Below, one piece after another: positions 6,426 through 8,735 of a DNA stretch of 8,735 bases. Within the stretch, counting starts at the first letter, position 1. Each line of letters starts with the position of its first letter. The notes beneath the pieces are model-generated. The model was not told the origin of the DNA. It searched no databases and saw nothing but the letters and a program-made list of their open reading frames with translations. Both the position numbers and the translations under genes were made by a program. Source of the DNA: CAZQQN01 sp964549595 (GTDB taxonomy: Bacteria > Bacteroidota > Bacteroidia > CAILMK01 > CAYYUA01); NCBI GenBank assembly GCA_964549595.1, contig CAZJWK010000112.1, positions 1 to 8,735 of the forward strand. Reading direction: 5' to 3'.

Positions 6426-7310
6426 ATGGAATTAACCATTCAGAACCTGTCCAAAACTTATCCCAATGGAGTCCAGGCCCTTAATGAGGTCAATCTGACC
6501 ATTCAAAGCGGCATGTTTGGATTATTGGGCCCCAATGGTGCCGGTAAGTCCACTTTGATGCGGACCCTCGCTACCTTACAGGAACCAACAAGCGGGGAAG
6601 CCTGGCTGGATGATTTAAACCTCATCAAAGGGAAGGACCGCGTTCGGGAAATACTAGGTTATTTACCGCAGGAATTCGGGGTTTACCCGAGTGTCAAAGC
6701 CAGTACCCTGCTGGACCATTTTGCGGTTCTTAAAGGCATTGAGGATCGAAAAAAGCGTAAGGAAGTAGTGGATAACTTAATGGAGCAAACCAACCTGACG
6801 GATTACAAAAACCAGAAGCTTGGCACCTTCTCCGGGGGCATGAAGCAAAGGTTCGGGATTGCTCAGGCTTTATTGGGTGACCCGCAGCTTATCATTGTGG
6901 ATGAACCCACAGCCGGCCTGGATCCGGAGGAACGAAACCGGTTCCTGAATCTTCTGAGCGAGATCGGGGAAGACCGTGTTGTCATTTTATCCACGCATAT
7001 CGTGGAGGATGTGAAGGAGCTTTGTAAGGATATGGCCATCATCCATAACGGGGAAGTACTGAAGAAAGGAGACCCGGAAGAGGCTGTCGAAGCCCTCAGG
7101 GGGAAAGTCTGGCGCAAACTGGTGGAAAAAAATGCCCTTTCGCAATACGAAACCCGGTATTCCGTCATTTCCACCAAGCTCATAGCCGGGCAAACAGAGA
7201 TTCATATCTATAGTGAAACCCCACCGAACGATGGTTTTGAACAAATAGAACCGGACTTAGAAGATGCCTACTTTTCAGCCATTAAATACAGGGAAATCAT
7301 GGCTGAGTAA
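6426..7310 (+). CDS. ABC-2 type exporter ATP-binding protein
   Basis: 294-residue ATPase that powers the adjacent membrane permease on the cytoplasmic face. Visible motifs: Walker A G-P-N-G-A-G-K-S-T at 35-43, Q-loop Gln82, signature F-S-G-G-M-K-Q-R at 135-142, Walker B L-I-I-V-D-E-P at 155-161, D-loop G-L-D-P at 164-167, and switch His191 in S-T-H. The ~100-residue tail (about 195-294) is typical for ATPases of ABC-2/CcmA-like exporters. I chose ATG at 6426 because translation M-E-L-T-I-x-N-L-S-K-x-Y matches the usual ABC N-terminus; the upstream in-frame TTG at 6402 would add eight atypical residues. A 232-base gap separates it from the TonB-like gene, and the permease begins 88 bases downstream on the same strand. 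All catalytic residues are present, so the ATPase should be active. The substrate cannot be read from it. Confidence 0.93.
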   Translation: MELTIQNLSKTYPNGVQALNEVNLTIQSGMFGLLGPNGAGKSTLMRTLATLQEPTSGEAWLDDLNLIKGKDRVREILGYLPQEFGVYPSVKASTLLDHFAVLKGIEDRKKRKEVVDNLMEQTNLTDYKNQKLGTFSGGMKQRFGIAQALLGDPQLIIVDEPTAGLDPEERNRFLNLLSEIGEDRVVILSTHIVEDVKELCKDMAIIHNGEVLKKGDPEEAVEALRGKVWRKLVEKNALSQYETRYSVISTKLIAGQTEIHIYSETPPNDGFEQIEPDLEDAYFSAIKYREIMAE

Positions 7311-7398
7311 CTTTTATGGCTTTCAATACATTGTTCGAAAATAAAGTACCTTATTTCCTTTAGCGTTTTTAAATCATCTTTTGAAAAATCCATCTATC

Positions 7399-8735
7399 AT
7401 GCTAAAAGAGATTTTCAGGTTTGAGGTTAAATATCGCCTGAACCGGCCTGCTACCTACCTGTATTTTGGCATTATGGTCCTGCTGGCCTTTTTATCAGCG
7501 TCTGTTGAGCAAATCAATGTAGGAACAACCGGTTCAGCCCAAATTGATGACAATGCGCCTTATGTGATTGCCCTCACTTTAATGGGGTTATCCGTAGTTG
7601 GGTTACTCATTGCTTCAGCGGTTATGGGGGTTCCGGTATTCCGGGATTTTGACCACAACGCCAGGGGTATTTATTTCACCAAACCGATCACCAAACGGGA
7701 TTACCTGTTAGGACGATACCTGGGTTCCCTGGTCATTACACTGGCCATCTTCTTTGGTGGTAATCTGGGTTTGATGACAGGCCACCTGATGCCTTGGCTT
7801 AAGCCTGAAAATTTACAAGCATTCAATTTAATATCCTATTTACAACCATTTTTACTCTTGCAGGTACCCTTCGTACTTGTTACGGGAACCATCTTTTTTG
7901 CCCTGGGCTCATTGAGCAAGCGCATGATTGTCATCTATACGCAGGGTATTGCGATTTTCGTCCTTTTTAGCATTGCCCTGGAGTTAAGTGATAACCTGCA
8001 AAGCGAGTTTTTAGCCGGGATGTTGGATCCTGCCGGTTTCAATTCCGTCCAACTATTAACCAAATACTGGACTGTTGAGGACAAAAATTCTCTTCTAATT
8101 CCGTTACAAGGTGTTTTATTGTGGAATCGTCTTTTATGGCTTGGTATCGCTGTTGCGATTTTTTTCGTGGCTTACAAGCTGTTTAGGTTTTCCAATGAAC
8201 CCATTATCCGGATCGGCAAAAAGCAAAAACAATCAAAATCTAATCTTCAGGAGGGGCATTTAGGAAGTTCCCTCACCGTCCTTGACCTTCCAAGAATAGC
8301 ACCGGTTTTCACCCTTAGTACGCAATGGACCCAATTCTGGAAAATGGTCAAATTGAACTTTCGTTATGTGGTATTTTCCATCCCCTTCTTAGCCATTGTG
8401 CTGATGGGGATTGCGAATGTCATTGTAAATACGAGCCAGGCGCAGCAGATATATGGGACCCCCGTACAACCCGTAACCTATATCATGGCAGGTTTTATTG
8501 GGAATGTGTTTATGCTCTTTTTCCTTATCCTGATCACTTTTTACGCCGGGGAGTTATACTGGAAAGATCGGGACTACCGGATTGATGGGATTCTGGATGC
8601 CATGCCTATTAAGACCTCCATTAACGTAATCAGCCAATTTGTGGCCATGGTATTAGTAATAGCCAGTTTAATTGGGCTTTTAATTCTGACGGGCATTGGT
8701 ATCCAATTAAGCCAGGGTTTTTATGACATTGAATT
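7399..8735 (+). CDS. ABC-2 permease, possibly N-terminal part of a permease/M1-aminopeptidase fusion (3' truncated)
   Basis: Open frame from ATG at 7399 to the window edge: 445 codons without a stop. About nine hydrophobic segments are visible (roughly residues 18-34, 55-77, 107-128, 146-170, 175-195, 241-259, 322-343, 360-382, 411-434). The protein has two similar halves: each begins with an amphipathic F-(R/K)-x-E/x-x-(Y/N)-(R/F)-type segment and a first membrane helix, and each carries a cytoplasmic loop after the second helix, F-R-D-F-D-H-N-A-R at 81-89 with P-I-T-K-R-D-Y at 96-102, and Y-W-K-D-R-D-Y-R at 387-394 with P-I-K-T at 403-406. This suits a full transmembrane unit in one chain. 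From memory, the start (M-L-K-E-I-F-x-F-E-x-K-Y-R-L-x-R-P-A-T-Y) resembles Bacteroidota proteins that fuse an ABC permease to a C-terminal M1 aminopeptidase. The peptidase is not in view. The ATPase gene precedes it by 88 bases. Confidence 0.85.
   Translation, partial: MLKEIFRFEVKYRLNRPATYLYFGIMVLLAFLSASVEQINVGTTGSAQIDDNAPYVIALTLMGLSVVGLLIASAVMGVPVFRDFDHNARGIYFTKPITKRDYLLGRYLGSLVITLAIFFGGNLGLMTGHLMPWLKPENLQAFNLISYLQPFLLLQVPFVLVTGTIFFALGSLSKRMIVIYTQGIAIFVLFSIALELSDNLQSEFLAGMLDPAGFNSVQLLTKYWTVEDKNSLLIPLQGVLLWNRLLWLGIAVAIFFVAYKLFRFSNEPIIRIGKKQKQSKSNLQEGHLGSSLTVLDLPRIAPVFTLSTQWTQFWKMVKLNFRYVVFSIPFLAIVLMGIANVIVNTSQAQQIYGTPVQPVTYIMAGFIGNVFMLFFLILITFYAGELYWKDRDYRIDGILDAMPIKTSINVISQFVAMVLVIASLIGLLILTGIGIQLSQGFYDIE

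Noticed and set aside
7339..7356. AT-only inverted repeat (aaataa / ttattt) between ATPase and permease genes
   Set aside because: Six A-T pairs are too weak and too likely by chance in this composition to call a terminator or operator.
8325..8585. 86-codon open frame in another frame at the end of the window
   Set aside because: It lies inside the permease coding sequence, which has strong membrane-helix and motif support in its own frame.

Overview
The window looks like a chromosomal segment from a member of the Bacteroidota. The evidence is a giant secreted repeat protein with a C-terminal gliding-motility/type B type IX secretion (T9SS) sorting domain, a GldM-type C-terminal domain, a TonB C-terminal-domain protein of the Bacteroidota style, AT-rich leaders without clear Shine-Dalgarno sequences, and an ABC exporter pair of a kind common in this phylum. 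All supported genes lie on the + strand. I saw no tRNA, rRNA, CRISPR array, insertion sequence or prophage gene.

Layout: (1) 1-3866 is the 3' part of a very large surface-protein gene, cut at its 5' end by the window. It encodes at least twelve complete ~83-residue PKD/Ig-like repeats, each with one conserved cysteine pair, then two divergent PKD-like domains and a CHU_C-type sorting domain. (2) 3890-4327, only 23 bases downstream, encodes a small zinc nucleobase deaminase. It resembles the yeast Fcy1 cytosine deaminase more than bacterial TadA, down to the C-terminal W-x-x-D-I-G-E. (3) 4421-5131 encodes a signal-peptide protein that appears to be only the C-terminal half of GldM, the T9SS motor subunit, without its membrane helix. 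(4) 5384-6193 encodes a signal-peptide or singly anchored protein made of two TonB C-terminal domains in tandem. (5) 6426-7310 and 7399 to the window end encode an ABC-2 exporter: an ATPase and a large permease that is still open at the edge. The permease N-terminus resembles the Bacteroidota permease/M1-aminopeptidase fusion proteins, but any peptidase part would lie outside the window.

How they may work together: the repeat protein is predicted T9SS cargo, and the GldM-like and TonB-like proteins both belong to families that transmit inner-membrane energy to outer-membrane machines. That makes a cell-envelope theme plausible for 1-6193. The gaps of 252 and 232 bases around the TonB-like gene argue against one long operon. 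The deaminase and the ABC exporter are probably functionally separate. No single unmistakably new system is evident. The items most worth checking are the stand-alone GldM-C protein, its TonB-domain neighbour, the homogenised disulfide-type repeat array and the yeast-like deaminase.
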